Assembly (NCBI GenBank): GCA_002727675.1
Contig: PBXQ01000079.1
Location: forward strand, 1-35,139
Origin: Thermoplasmata archaeon
GTDB taxonomy: Archaea; Thermoplasmatota; Poseidoniia; Poseidoniales; Thalassarchaeaceae
Direction: 5' to 3'
DNA length: 35,139 bases
Shown: in pieces, positions 1 through 8,641 of the stretch
How the letters are laid out: each line of letters opens with the position of its first letter
How positions within the stretch are numbered: position 1 is the first letter of the stretch
Program-made: the position numbers and the translations under genes
Notes under the pieces: model-generated
What the model saw: only the letters and a program-made list of their open reading frames with translations
Told to the model about the DNA's origin: nothing
The model's database searches: none

Positions 1-108
1 ATAATTTCGGCACTAGATGCAACAAGTTATGATGGCTATCGTCCGATAGTGAAATGGGATGAGCATGGCCGTGTAATTCTCGACTTTGATCCAATTAATA
101 GTGATTAG
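1..108 (+). CDS. C-terminal tail of an unidentified protein (5' end outside window)
   Basis: An open frame runs from base 1 to a TAG stop and encodes 35 residues ending VILDFDPINSD. The start lies outside the window. Codon use is like the neighbouring AT-rich genes. I recognise no domain in so short a tail, so no function is assigned. A TATA-like promoter for the next gene follows directly. Confidence 0.55.
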   Translation: MISALDATSYDGYRPIVKWDEHGRVILDFDPINSD

Positions 109-120
109 AATCACATAATG

Positions 121-129
121 TTTATTTAG
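121..129 (+). promoter_or_regulatory. TATA-like box, probable leaderless promoter
   Basis: TTTATTTAG is centred about 25 nt before the ATG at 150. That is the usual archaeal spacing from TATA box to transcription start, so the mRNA probably begins at or next to the start codon. No Shine-Dalgarno sequence precedes the ATG, which fits. Confidence 0.4.
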
Positions 130-149
130 CGGCCCCATTTCTATATTTC

Positions 150-962
150 ATGGACTTTCTTAGGTCATTGTATGTATTGGTTCTTGGATTATTGTTTGTT
201 TTATCTGGTTGTTTTGGTTTATCATCCGATAGTTCAGCAGATGATGATTCATCAAATGAAAATAATTTAGCACCAGTAGTTACTGCTTCTTGGATGGGCG
301 ATTCAACTCCAACTTTTGGTTCAATAAATCCTGGTTGGAATGTTACTGTTTATCATGCAATGACTGATTGGGATGGCAGCATAACTAATGCCGGTTGGGA
401 TATTAACCTAGATGGTACAATAGATTATCCAATTTATAGCGCCCAGGGTTTAACAACCATCTTTATTCCAGAAAATAGTGTTGTTAATTCATCATTAACA
501 GGTCCAATGACTAGCATCTTATTTGGTGCTTTAGATGATGACGGTGCTTGGAGTTCTTCGCCTTTAATTACATTGAGGTTATCTTCTCTTCCATCTATTA
601 ATTTAGGTAATTACAATACTTACACAGCAGAGGATGCAGCAGACGATGCAAATGATGCAACTGGATCTGATGACACATTGATTAAGATGCAAATGACAGG
701 CTCCGACACCCTAGCATGGTCATTCGTAGATATCACACTAAGTGTCGGTGACAATTACTACACCTGCAGCGTAGCAGCAGGCGACGACTGTGTCATCTCC
801 CAGCAAGCTGGAGACAACGACAATGCATGGGAACCTGGTGAGTACATCTTCCTAAGTGAAGCTGATGCAGAAATCTGCAGTTCATCTGGATGCATGGTAG
901 ACATCTCCGTAACCTCCAGTGGAAACACTGTTGCTGGTGACGGCGCTGTTGCAGTTAACTGA
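150..962 (+). CDS. Secreted lipoprotein with PKD-like and pilin-like C-terminal domains
   Basis: The protein starts with a hydrophobic signal and a lipobox-like VLSGC (Cys about residue 21), followed by an Asp/Ser/Asn-rich linker, so it is probably lipid-anchored outside the membrane. Residues about 43-145 look like a PKD-type beta-sandwich (DWDGSITNAGWDINLDG, ALDDDG). The last 120 residues contain DTLIKMQMTGSDTLAW and WEPGEYIFLSEA, which resemble the beta-domain of archaeal type IV pilins/archaellins (family-level resemblance, not proven). Codon use changes sharply inside the gene, from AT-ending to C-ending codons near base 685. It is a single gene closed by a strong terminator hairpin. A surface adhesin or binding role is inference. 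Confidence 0.75.
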   Translation: MDFLRSLYVLVLGLLFVLSGCFGLSSDSSADDDSSNENNLAPVVTASWMGDSTPTFGSINPGWNVTVYHAMTDWDGSITNAGWDINLDGTIDYPIYSAQGLTTIFIPENSVVNSSLTGPMTSILFGALDDDGAWSSSPLITLRLSSLPSINLGNYNTYTAEDAADDANDATGSDDTLIKMQMTGSDTLAWSFVDITLSVGDNYYTCSVAAGDDCVISQQAGDNDNAWEPGEYIFLSEADAEICSSSGCMVDISVTSSGNTVAGDGAVAVN

Positions 963-1006
963 GCCCTTAAACCGGTTTTAGATAACAAATCAAGTAATGC
1001 GAACAC

Positions 1007-1055
1007 GGCCTTCGTTGGGCTGCCTTAGGGCGCCCAACGGGGGCCATTTTTTTTT
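1007..1055 (+). terminator. Hairpin plus T-tract terminator
   Basis: The arms CGTTGGGC (1013-1020) and GCCCAACG (1032-1039) pair perfectly. They are flanked by a further GGCC/GGCC pair, and nine T follow. It lies 45 nt after the stop of the plus-strand lipoprotein gene and just beyond the 3' end of the minus-strand GT2 gene. Orientation favours terminating the lipoprotein transcript. Confidence 0.75.
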
Positions 1056-1058
1056 CGA

Positions 1059-2336
1059 TTATTTCTTCATTTTACTTTTATCATATAATACAATTGAATC
1101 TCTAATTTCTTTTATGGGCTTCCAAATATGTGATTTTAATCCAATAGAAATTCTAACATGAACCCATACTAATACAAACATAGAATGAACATAAGAGATT
1201 AATGAAGAAGAAAACCTTCTTCTTTTTTCTGTTGGTGTTTTTGCAATCAAATATAGATAATATTGGATTACAGCATATATCAACAAAAATGAATTGATTA
1301 TAGAAAATGTGAATGATAATGGGGTTGTAGGAAACCCTAAAATTAATGTTAACAATAATCCCAATGAGCAAGCAATAGATGAAACAAATAGAAATGGAGT
1401 AATTACATGAATTAAGAATAATGATCTGATAGTAATCATCATAGCAATTCCTAATTTATTATTGAACATCAAATCTGAATTACGCCAAAGGTGTCTAACA
1501 AGTCCTTGTGCTCTCCTAGTTTTTTGTGTATGAATTGCTAATGCTGAATATGGGGTGGCTTCATAGAATATTAAATCTGAATCATGAATAGTTCGTAATC
1601 CCTGCCTTCTAGCTTCTAATGCTAATTGTGAATCATCAGCATTTGAATCTGCTATTACACCAGAATTAACTAATTTCCTTCTGTATGCTGCTAATGAGCC
1701 TTCAAATATAGGAGTTGAATCTATACGACTTTCAGCATCTCTAGCCCTATTGTAATAGTCACGATATGAATCAGGATTTTCCATAATTTTCCCATCATAA
1801 TCTATTGGTTGCTGGTGTCCACAAACAGCGCCAATTTCTGGATTAGCAAACCAACTAGTTATTTTCTTTAATGAATTTTCAGCCAGTCTTGAATCAGCAT
1901 CTGTTAGGATAATTACTTCACTATCAATATGTGATTCAGCTAACCCCAAGTTAACAGCAGCAGATTTTCCTGCGACAGTTGTAGTAGATAATAAGCGAAC
2001 TAATCTACCAAATTCAGGAGCTTTTTCAATCCAATCTTCAACAACATACATTGTTTGGTCAGATGAGCCCGTATCAATAACCAAAACCTCCATTTTATTT
2101 CTAGGGTAATTGCAAATTGCAAGATTACTTAATTTTCCAGCAATTACTTTTTCTTCATTTAAAACACAAATAATAACAGTAATCATTGGTAATTCTTCAT
2201 CTACAACCAAAGGCCTTTTTGGCAATTCATTTCTTTTTATCCATCTGCGATTTAATTTATCTTGAATTAATATTGGTGTAATTGCAAGAGCACCAAATCC
2301 AATTTCACCTAATGTTAACCAGTCTGCGAGAATCAA
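1059..2336 (-). CDS. Membrane glycosyltransferase, family GT2
   Basis: This is a GT-A fold processive-type glycosyltransferase that probably extends a lipid-linked or surface glycan at the cytoplasmic face of the membrane. Visible motifs are ITVIICVLNEE (about 52-62), VLVIDTGSSD, the metal-binding DAD at about 146-148 (LTDADSR), DSQLALEARRQG and a QxxRR-like QKTRRAQG near 261-268. An N-terminal hydrophobic stretch and about three C-terminal membrane helices (about 292-365, 383-400) frame the domain. The start is a TTG that overlaps the TGA stop of the upstream GT4 gene (TTGA), with GAGGTGGGG just before it, so the two are translationally coupled. Substrate is unknown. Confidence 0.88.
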   Translation of the reverse strand: MILADWLTLGEIGFGALAITPILIQDKLNRRWIKRNELPKRPLVVDEELPMITVIICVLNEEKVIAGKLSNLAICNYPRNKMEVLVIDTGSSDQTMYVVEDWIEKAPEFGRLVRLLSTTTVAGKSAAVNLGLAESHIDSEVIILTDADSRLAENSLKKITSWFANPEIGAVCGHQQPIDYDGKIMENPDSYRDYYNRARDAESRIDSTPIFEGSLAAYRRKLVNSGVIADSNADDSQLALEARRQGLRTIHDSDLIFYEATPYSALAIHTQKTRRAQGLVRHLWRNSDLMFNNKLGIAMMITIRSLFLIHVITPFLFVSSIACSLGLLLTLILGFPTTPLSFTFSIINSFLLIYAVIQYYLYLIAKTPTEKRRRFSSSLISYVHSMFVLVWVHVRISIGLKSHIWKPIKEIRDSIVLYDKSKMKK

Positions 2337-3358
2337 TTCCCCACCTCATTTAATGCCTTTTCATATAGTTTAGACCACTTTTTACCCAATACTTCCGGTG
2401 TTTGTTGTGCTATTGCTGAGGGGCCATTCAAAGCCATTTGATGCCATTTATATACATCATTTAATATTTCAGATATTGTATTAGCCCATACCTCTGAATC
2501 CAATTTTTCAACAATAATACCGCCATCACCTAATATTCCTTCACAAGCAGATGAAGCAATAACTGGCAGGCCACATGACAATGCTTCCATTGCACATACA
2601 GGCATACCTTCAAAAACCGAAGGAATCAATAAAACTCCAGCCTTATGTAACAATTCATTTTTTTCTTTTCCTGATAACCACCCCCTTGCATGAATTCCAT
2701 CTGTTTCGTCTAAGTTTCTAACCCATCGGTGAGATGATTCTATTCCAGAAAGGTGTAAATTCAGATCTTGTCCTCTATTTCGTAATTTTTGAACAGCCTC
2801 AATCGCCAATTGGTGGCCCTTAATTGGTGAAGGACGTGCAAGTAAAATTAACAGATTTTTTTCCCTAGTTTTTGGATCAATTTTTGTTATTGAAGGGGCC
2901 GGCGATCCTATTACTTCCATATTTGACAGCCCAATTTCTCTTTTATGACGGGGTGTTAATGCAACAGGAGTAACTAATTTATGTTGAGTTAAATGAAAAA
3001 ACTCTCTTGCTGCTGGTGGTTTATTCAATAAAAACATATGAAAATTACCTGCATGAATTTGTAAAATAACGGGCACTTGAAATTTTATGCACATTTTCAC
3101 TGCTCTAAGCTTGCGCCACCAAGAAAAATTAGTTGCTGTATGGATATGAATAATATCTGGTTTATTATCCATTAATCGTTTTTTTAACTTCTTCTTTGCA
3201 CCCCTCCATGCATTAATTTTAGCAAAAACGGAGCCATCGACATGAGTATTGATTGATTCAGTAATCCATCCATTCGGTGGGTGTTTGAGGTGGTGTCGAA
3301 TAGTGGCTTGCATACCACCTTTACTTTCTACAGGGCCAATGTGTAATACCGTCCTCAA
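2333..3358 (-). CDS. Glycosyltransferase, family GT4
   Basis: This is a GT-B retaining glycosyltransferase. The N-terminal half opens with RTVLHIGPVESKGGMQ, the usual acceptor-side start. The C-terminal half has LLARPSPIKGHQLAIEAV and the EX7E signature in FEGMPVCAMEALSCGLPVIAS. The ORF track starts at a GTG at 3367. I prefer the TTG at 3358, because GAGGTG sits six bases before it and the protein then starts MRTVLHIG, as GT4 proteins do. It overlaps the GT2 gene downstream. A divergent GT4 gene starts about 60 bp away, so both probably belong to one surface-glycan locus. Sugar specificity cannot be read. Confidence 0.88.
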   Translation of the reverse strand: MRTVLHIGPVESKGGMQATIRHHLKHPPNGWITESINTHVDGSVFAKINAWRGAKKKLKKRLMDNKPDIIHIHTATNFSWWRKLRAVKMCIKFQVPVILQIHAGNFHMFLLNKPPAAREFFHLTQHKLVTPVALTPRHKREIGLSNMEVIGSPAPSITKIDPKTREKNLLILLARPSPIKGHQLAIEAVQKLRNRGQDLNLHLSGIESSHRWVRNLDETDGIHARGWLSGKEKNELLHKAGVLLIPSVFEGMPVCAMEALSCGLPVIASSACEGILGDGGIIVEKLDSEVWANTISEILNDVYKWHQMALNGPSAIAQQTPEVLGKKWSKLYEKALNEVGN

Positions 3359-3392
3359 CACGCCCACCTCATGTCGGGGGAGTGTAGCAACG

Positions 3393-3399
3393 ATATAAG
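3393..3399 (+). promoter_or_regulatory. TATA-like box for the plus-strand GT4 gene
   Basis: ATATAAG is centred about 24-25 nt before the ATG at 3420, within only about 60 bp of divergent intergenic DNA. The spacing implies a leaderless transcript. No clear Shine-Dalgarno sequence precedes this ATG. Confidence 0.5.
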
Positions 3400-3419
3400 A
3401 GACAGTTCATCGAGGTACC

Positions 3420-4541
3420 ATGAAACTGCTCTGGGTGACAGCAAAGAGATTAGCGAGCGACCTCGCTAGCACCACCCAATTATCCGTTTCAAACACTTTA
3501 TCTGAACGCGGTTGGGAGGTAACAATTATGGCCCCCAATGATTCCAATGCCAAAGAAATTGTTGACAATAATGGGCATAATTTTATTGGAGTAAAACGTT
3601 CGCAAAAAGCAGGATTAGGTTGGTTAACTTTTGGGAAATCTGTGAAACAAAAATTACCACAAGTGATAGATCAATTTGATGTTGTATTAGTTGATTGGCA
3701 AGCAGTGGCTGGGGCATCAAAAACATTGAATAATCATAAAATTCCTTGGTTAGTTGTTGATCGTAGTCCTCCTGTATTTAATTCAATTATTGGTAAACTT
3801 CAATGGCTTGAATATCTTCGTGCTTGGAGGATTGCAAAAAAGAAAAAAGCTAGTGGTTCGGTTTTAAAGTCTCAAGCCTTAGCAGATTTTCATCGTACAA
3901 AATATCGTGCAATTAACCCAATTACTATTATGGAAGCTGGAGTTGATGTGAGTAAATTTACGCCAACTAATTTTTCTGGAACTACAGTAATTGTTCATCA
4001 TGGCCAGTTAGATCAAGAAAGAGATATACTAAAATTGGTCAGTATAGGAGAAATCCTGTATTCTAGAAAGATTGATTTTATCATGAAAATTGCAGGCAGG
4101 GGCAATAAATTATCATCATTACAGAAATTATCCTATCTTCATGATTGGTTAGATGTATTAGGACCATTACCACAAAAAGAAATCCCAAAATTTCTCGCAT
4201 CGGGGCATTTAGCAATTTTTCCGTTGCCTGATAATAATATATGGAGATTAGCCAGTCCATTAAAAGTTAGAGAATGGGCGGCAGCAGGGTTACCTATGAT
4301 TTTATCAGATATTACTCCACATCAATCAATAGGTGAAAGAAATTGGATAAACTTGGTTCCTCCAAATTATCCATTAGATAAATGGGCAGATCAAGTTGAA
4401 TCATTCATTAGCCAAGATTTGCATTCTATAGGTGCACAAGCTAGAAAAGATGCAGAATTAGAATTTGATTGGAAGAAAACAACTGAACAATTACATATTC
4501 AATTAATGAAATTAAAGGGGTTAAGAAATGACAAAACGTAA
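3420..4541 (+). CDS. Glycosyltransferase, GT4-like (GT-B fold)
   Basis: The N-terminus MKLLWVTAKRLASD and the early GWEVTIMAP segment match the N-terminal Rossmann domain of GT4 enzymes. The C-terminal part has HHGQLDQERD (nucleotide-sugar domain start), DWLDVLGPLPQKEIPKFLASG and SPLKVREWAAAGLPMILSD, the equivalent of the EX7E region. At 373 residues the length is usual. There is no signal peptide, so it is cytoplasmic. It overlaps the next gene by 14 nt, tying it to the flippase. The role is probably assembly of the same surface glycan as the minus-strand GT genes (inference from position). Confidence 0.85.
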   Translation: MKLLWVTAKRLASDLASTTQLSVSNTLSERGWEVTIMAPNDSNAKEIVDNNGHNFIGVKRSQKAGLGWLTFGKSVKQKLPQVIDQFDVVLVDWQAVAGASKTLNNHKIPWLVVDRSPPVFNSIIGKLQWLEYLRAWRIAKKKKASGSVLKSQALADFHRTKYRAINPITIMEAGVDVSKFTPTNFSGTTVIVHHGQLDQERDILKLVSIGEILYSRKIDFIMKIAGRGNKLSSLQKLSYLHDWLDVLGPLPQKEIPKFLASGHLAIFPLPDNNIWRLASPLKVREWAAAGLPMILSDITPHQSIGERNWINLVPPNYPLDKWADQVESFISQDLHSIGAQARKDAELEFDWKKTTEQLHIQLMKLKGLRNDKT

Positions 4542-5787
4542 AGTTGCGCCCCATCGTGATACACTATGGCTATCAACTGCAGATGCAATTAATTTAATCT
4601 TTGGAATAATAATTCATGTCATCCTTACTCGAGTTTTACTCAGTAGTGATTATGGACTTTTCATATTATTACTAGATTTTTTCCATGTATGTGTAATAAT
4701 AATAGATTTAGGAATGCCAACATTAATTGGTAGAGATGGTGAACGTTTAGGAATTCATCTGAATAAGGTTATTAGAAAAATCATTAAGATTCAGATAGTA
4801 CCATTTTTAATTGGGATATTTCTTTTTTCTTTCATTGGGGTCTATCTATTTGGTGGTTGGATTGAAGTTGCAATAATACTATCAATTAGTGCAGGATTAC
4901 TAGTTTTAACATACTCTTATCGTTCTGCTTTGCGTTCTTTAGGTGAGGCTCGTATTGAAGCTATAATAAGAATCATCGATAGAGGTGTGGTAGCATTTCT
5001 AATGATTACTTGGTCTAGTACCATACTTGAATTTGCAATTGCTACTCTTATCGGACCAATTTGTTCTTTTGTTATAGCATATACAATTTTCAAATTAAAA
5101 GTTTCACCTCAACTATCTGTCCCAAGTGAAGAAATTCCTGAGATTTCTGAATATGATAATTATAATTTGATAAAAGCAGGATTGCCATTTCTATTTGCTT
5201 CCGCAGCATTAGTAATTAATGTCAGAATTGAAAAATTATTGTTAGGCTTTATTGCTGGCCCTAACGATGTTGCTATCTATCAGATTGCATGGTTGGGTTT
5301 TATTGCGGGTTATGGGCCTATTTTATCTTTAAGGGCAATTTTACTGTCTTGGTTTGGGGAAGTTCGCGACGACTTAGAGAAAGTAATCTATCGTTTCAAA
5401 AGAGCAATGTACGCTACTATAATTGTAGCAATATTAGGAGCAATAATTGCTTTCTTAATCTATCCCTTTGTGTATGATATATTATTCCCAGAATATACTG
5501 ATTCTGTAAATTTACCATTTCGTATTTTACTTATTTCTTGGATATTACATACTATTTCTAGTCCGTCGTTATCATTAATTCAAACATCTACCACACCTTG
5601 GAAATACACTAGAATTCTATGGTATGGTATTACAGTTAGCGGTGTAGTTTGCCTATGCCTTATCTACAGTCTATCAAATGCAGTAATTGGGGCAACAATA
5701 GGAACAGTTTGTGGATCAACGATCGTATTCATTTTATCTATTTATAATTCTAGAACTATGATAAATAAATCAGAAATTAATGTTTAA
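4528..5787 (+). CDS. Wzx-type polysaccharide/lipid-linked oligosaccharide flippase
   Basis: The protein has 419 residues with about 12 hydrophobic segments and a short basic N-terminus, the layout of the MATE/MVF polysaccharide transporter family (RfbX/Wzx). The opening DTLWLSTADAINLIFGIIIH with SSDYGLFILL is typical of helix 1-2 in this family (normally G..ly..). Such proteins flip lipid-linked glycans across the membrane. It overlaps the GT4 gene by 14 nt, and its TAA overlaps the stop of the convergent lipoprotein gene. The substrate is unknown. Base composition is about as AT-rich as the glycosyltransferases. Confidence 0.85.
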   Translation: MTKRKVAPHRDTLWLSTADAINLIFGIIIHVILTRVLLSSDYGLFILLLDFFHVCVIIIDLGMPTLIGRDGERLGIHLNKVIRKIIKIQIVPFLIGIFLFSFIGVYLFGGWIEVAIILSISAGLLVLTYSYRSALRSLGEARIEAIIRIIDRGVVAFLMITWSSTILEFAIATLIGPICSFVIAYTIFKLKVSPQLSVPSEEIPEISEYDNYNLIKAGLPFLFASAALVINVRIEKLLLGFIAGPNDVAIYQIAWLGFIAGYGPILSLRAILLSWFGEVRDDLEKVIYRFKRAMYATIIVAILGAIIAFLIYPFVYDILFPEYTDSVNLPFRILLISWILHTISSPSLSLIQTSTTPWKYTRILWYGITVSGVVCLCLIYSLSNAVIGATIGTVCGSTIVFILSIYNSRTMINKSEINV

Positions 5788-7193
5788 AATGAGAAATCGG
5801 AGAATTCTTCATCATCATTTATGTCTGGTCCACTTTTTTCATTTCTGGTTTTAGGTTCAGGCTCTGCCTCTGCTTTTTGCTTTTGTTTAACAGTTCTAGT
5901 TTTTCTAACCTTTCTTGGTACAGGTTTAGGCTCTGAAACATTACTAGGAATAATTGTGTTTTCTGGTTTATAACCTCTACTAGGTACTGTAACTCCCCCC
6001 TCGTTAAGGTCTTCTACCACGTTAATTTCTTCAATTTCACCTAAATCATCTTGCATTTCTTTTGCTTCATCAGTTACAATGACTCCACCACTAGTGCCTG
6101 ATGTTACAGACCGAGCACTCGGTCTATGAGCGCCATAGATTGCAGAATCAATGTCAAAATCATCTAATTCAACACTTGTTGTTTCTACATCAACATCAGG
6201 TTTTTCGATTTTAGTTTTCGTCTTTTCAAATTCAGCTCGTTCTTTTTGAATAGTACCTTCTGCTTTTCTTACTTCTTTCTTTACTCCACGAGCAGCAATC
6301 ATTTGTGTTTCAGTCATTAATTCTCTTGCACTTAATGTAGCGCCGCGTCGGATAATTCCAGAAATTGCAAAGAATAACAATACTGATCCACCAATTGAAA
6401 ATAATATTGATGTTGAATATAACCATCCACCAATAAATGGTACGGAGTAAGAACTGTAAGAATTTTCTTCATTAATCAATCCGTGATTACCTAGTTTAAT
6501 TTCAGTAACTAATAGGGTTCCGGAAAAGCCAGCATTGCTTGTTGGATACCCCCCGCTAATTATACGACATTCATCTTTTGATGAGTATACTATGTCATCA
6601 GGAATTTCTTCTAAAAACCATCCTTTAATGGCGATTTCCTGATGCCATTCAAGTCCATGAAATCCTTCAAGAACTTCTTCATTTCCTGGGATTAAACCTA
6701 CCACACCCCATCCTTGTTGAGGGAATGATGAACCGGTACTTCCAGGCGGTGAGGCTTTTAATCCGGGGGCATTTGGTGTATTCCAAGAACTTAATTTGAC
6801 ATTTATGTTTCCACCATCTGGTAATTTGGCATCATTGAACCTATTTAATTTAATGACAGCGGCACTAACTGCTAATGATTCTGAACCCATTACATCCCCT
6901 GGTTCTTGATTAAAATGCTTACTAGCACTCAGCCATCCCTCGATTGTAACAGGTGTTTTATTAGTATTATTTGCTATGTCTATTGCGTTTTCATCATTAC
7001 AGCCAACCATAGAATATTCCTGATTCTCAATATTTACATCATCTTTTGATATTGTGGCATTCATTGTTAATTCGTCAATATCCACTTCAATTCCATCAGA
7101 ACCCCATTCTTGAATTTCTGGGGATATACAACCGGAAAAAGTTAGACTTAGGGCTAAAAGCAAGGCAAATGCTGCTCGGCGCCCCCCTTTCAT
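5784..7193 (-). CDS. Membrane-anchored lipoprotein with long charged cytoplasmic tail
   Basis: I do not recognise a family. The N-terminus is a signal peptide with a lipobox (LTFSGC, Cys about 22). Residues 23-255 form a secreted domain with few Cys. One membrane helix follows (about 259-281, STSILFSIGGSVLLFFAIS). The remaining roughly 185 residues are charged, with a Lys/Glu coiled-coil stretch (ERAEFEKTKTKIEK) and a basic Pro/Lys segment near the end (PRKVRKTRTVKQKQK). A lipid anchor outside plus an intracellular tail suggests a tether or sensor, which is inference. It stands alone between the flippase and SCO genes. Its stop overlaps the convergent flippase stop. Confidence 0.75.
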   Translation of the reverse strand: MKGGRRAAFALLLALSLTFSGCISPEIQEWGSDGIEVDIDELTMNATISKDDVNIENQEYSMVGCNDENAIDIANNTNKTPVTIEGWLSASKHFNQEPGDVMGSESLAVSAAVIKLNRFNDAKLPDGGNINVKLSSWNTPNAPGLKASPPGSTGSSFPQQGWGVVGLIPGNEEVLEGFHGLEWHQEIAIKGWFLEEIPDDIVYSSKDECRIISGGYPTSNAGFSGTLLVTEIKLGNHGLINEENSYSSYSVPFIGGWLYSTSILFSIGGSVLLFFAISGIIRRGATLSARELMTETQMIAARGVKKEVRKAEGTIQKERAEFEKTKTKIEKPDVDVETTSVELDDFDIDSAIYGAHRPSARSVTSGTSGGVIVTDEAKEMQDDLGEIEEINVVEDLNEGGVTVPSRGYKPENTIIPSNVSEPKPVPRKVRKTRTVKQKQKAEAEPEPKTRNEKSGPDINDDEEFSDFSF

Positions 7194-7258
7194 GTTATAT
7201 CGAAGTAAGGCAGAGTTGATGACGCTTACGAGTAAATTGACAAAATAATTTTATTAAA

Positions 7259-8434
7259 TCATGAATTATCCAACAAAGTTTCTATATCTTCTAAGAATTC
7301 AGTAGTAGACCAATCATACCCAACCCAAGCAACTCTTTTGTTTCCATTATTATCTACAATGTAAGTTACAGTACTATGCCCAACGTCGTATTCCTCTTCT
7401 GCCATGTTAGAATCTTCATGTTCATCATGGGTTTCGTGCTCATTTACCATAATGCATGACATGTGGTCATCTCCATCCCATTGATACCCATCATCACACA
7501 TACAATGAGCACCGCTTCCTTCTCCCATTACCCAGCCATGCCCATCACATTGTTCAGAGGTAGGAGTTGGTAGATTGGAGGCGTTTGCATTACTTGCAAC
7601 CCAAGCAATATGTTGTTGGTGTGTGGAAATTTCTACGCCATCAATACCTACTTGACTTTCTTCCCATGATGAGTTTGTATCGTTCCAGATGTATAACGCC
7701 CACCACCATGACCAGTCACTGGGCGAATCAAAACCATTGATTCCAGTTACACCGTGACCATATTGTTCGTCCACAGTATAATTCAGTGACACATTGTTCA
7801 TTTCCATTGTCGTTTCAGTCAAATTCCATCCAGTTGCATTTTCTGGCAAGTGAGATCCATTGATTTGATATTCTGAAGTGGTATTATCTGGCATCATGGT
7901 GATAAGGGAATGCGTCATGTAACTATTACTCATGTCATGATCCATGTTCATGCCTCCATTAACATGAGAATCAATCATTGAGGAATTTACAGCCACGCCC
8001 CAACCATTCCATACTTCTTTGATCATGTCATAATCAGTTGAAGTCAGGTGAGGCCAATCATATCCATTATTAGCAACATAGTCGGCAAGAACCTCTTGAG
8101 TATCTCTCAAAGGATCTATTGATATTGAAAGGAAAACAACCTCTTCACCATAAGTATCCCCCAATTCTGCTTTCATGAATTTCATGTTTGCCTCAATTAC
8201 AGGGCAGACATCAGGACAGTGCGTGTAAGTGAAAGCTACAACTATTGTTTTCCCATCAAAATCAGAAAAAGAAACATTGTTTCCATCATGGTCTGTTAAA
8301 TTAAAATCAGGGACAGACACAGGGGGTTGATACATTAAACCATTAAATGACAAATCTTCAACTTCTGAATCTCCCAAACAACCGGCAAAAAGAAGTATTG
8401 TAGTTAAGAAGACCACTGCTATTTTATTGCGCAT
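7259..8434 (-). CDS. SCO1/SenC-type copper chaperone lipoprotein with large insertion
   Basis: SCO proteins deliver copper to the CuA site of cytochrome oxidase subunit II. Here a lipobox (FAGC, Cys 19) is followed by a thioredoxin-like domain with the copper motif THCPDVCP (Cys 73 and 77), ISIDPLRDTQEVL and a C-terminal GHSTVTYIVD (His 353) with DNNGNKRVAWVGYD. SCO proteins are usually near 200 residues; this one has 391 because of an insert at about 152-350. The insert contains a Met/His-rich stretch (GGMNMDHDMSN), a DUF4430-like segment (GHGVTGINGF, WWWALYIW) and a four-Cys EGF-like segment (CDGHGW, HCMCDDGYQWDG). It lies downstream of the cox genes, which supports the role. A TATA box 26 nt upstream of the ATG suggests its own leaderless transcript. 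Confidence 0.88.
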   Translation of the reverse strand: MRNKIAVVFLTTILLFAGCLGDSEVEDLSFNGLMYQPPVSVPDFNLTDHDGNNVSFSDFDGKTIVVAFTYTHCPDVCPVIEANMKFMKAELGDTYGEEVVFLSISIDPLRDTQEVLADYVANNGYDWPHLTSTDYDMIKEVWNGWGVAVNSSMIDSHVNGGMNMDHDMSNSYMTHSLITMMPDNTTSEYQINGSHLPENATGWNLTETTMEMNNVSLNYTVDEQYGHGVTGINGFDSPSDWSWWWALYIWNDTNSSWEESQVGIDGVEISTHQQHIAWVASNANASNLPTPTSEQCDGHGWVMGEGSGAHCMCDDGYQWDGDDHMSCIMVNEHETHDEHEDSNMAEEEYDVGHSTVTYIVDNNGNKRVAWVGYDWSTTEFLEDIETLLDNS

Positions 8435-8456
8435 ATTTTATGGCATGAAATTACAT

Positions 8457-8464
8457 TATTATAT
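8457..8464 (-). promoter_or_regulatory. TATA-like box for the SCO gene
   Basis: Read on the minus strand this is AATATAAT, centred about 26 nt upstream of the ATG at 8434, consistent with a leaderless archaeal promoter. It suggests the SCO gene can be transcribed separately from the cox operon, whose last gene lies beyond the tRNA. Confidence 0.5.
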
Positions 8465-8557
8465 TTTGTCAATTAAATCTTCATCAATTTATTTAGTTCT
8501 CAAAAACCATCTTCGCCACGCACTTTCAAGAACAAGGAGCAGGTCGGCTCATTTGCT

Positions 8558-8640
8558 GCGGACGTCGCATAGCCTGGTATCGCGCCGGATTTGAAATCCG
8601 GTGACCTTGTGTCGCGGGAGTTCGAATCTCTCCGTCCGCG
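8558..8640 (+). tRNA. tRNA-Ser (anticodon TGA)
   Basis: The acceptor stem GCGGACG/CGTCCGC pairs perfectly with discriminator G at 8640. The anticodon arm is CCGGA-TTTGAAA-TCCGG, placing TGA at 8592-8594, which reads UCA serine codons. The 14-nt variable arm contains a GAC/GTC stem, as expected for type II tRNA-Ser. The T arm is GGGAG-TTCGAAT-CTCTC. The D loop has AGCCTGGTA, but the D stem is weak (two clear pairs, then A-C and T-T). No CCA is encoded. It lies antisense to the cox-SCO block, one base from the stop of cox4. Confidence 0.9.
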
Positions 8641-8641
8641 C

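Noticed and set aside
758-1006. Minus-strand ORF of 82 residues
   Set aside because: It lies antisense to the GC-rich end of the lipoprotein gene and crosses toward its terminator; it is a composition shadow.
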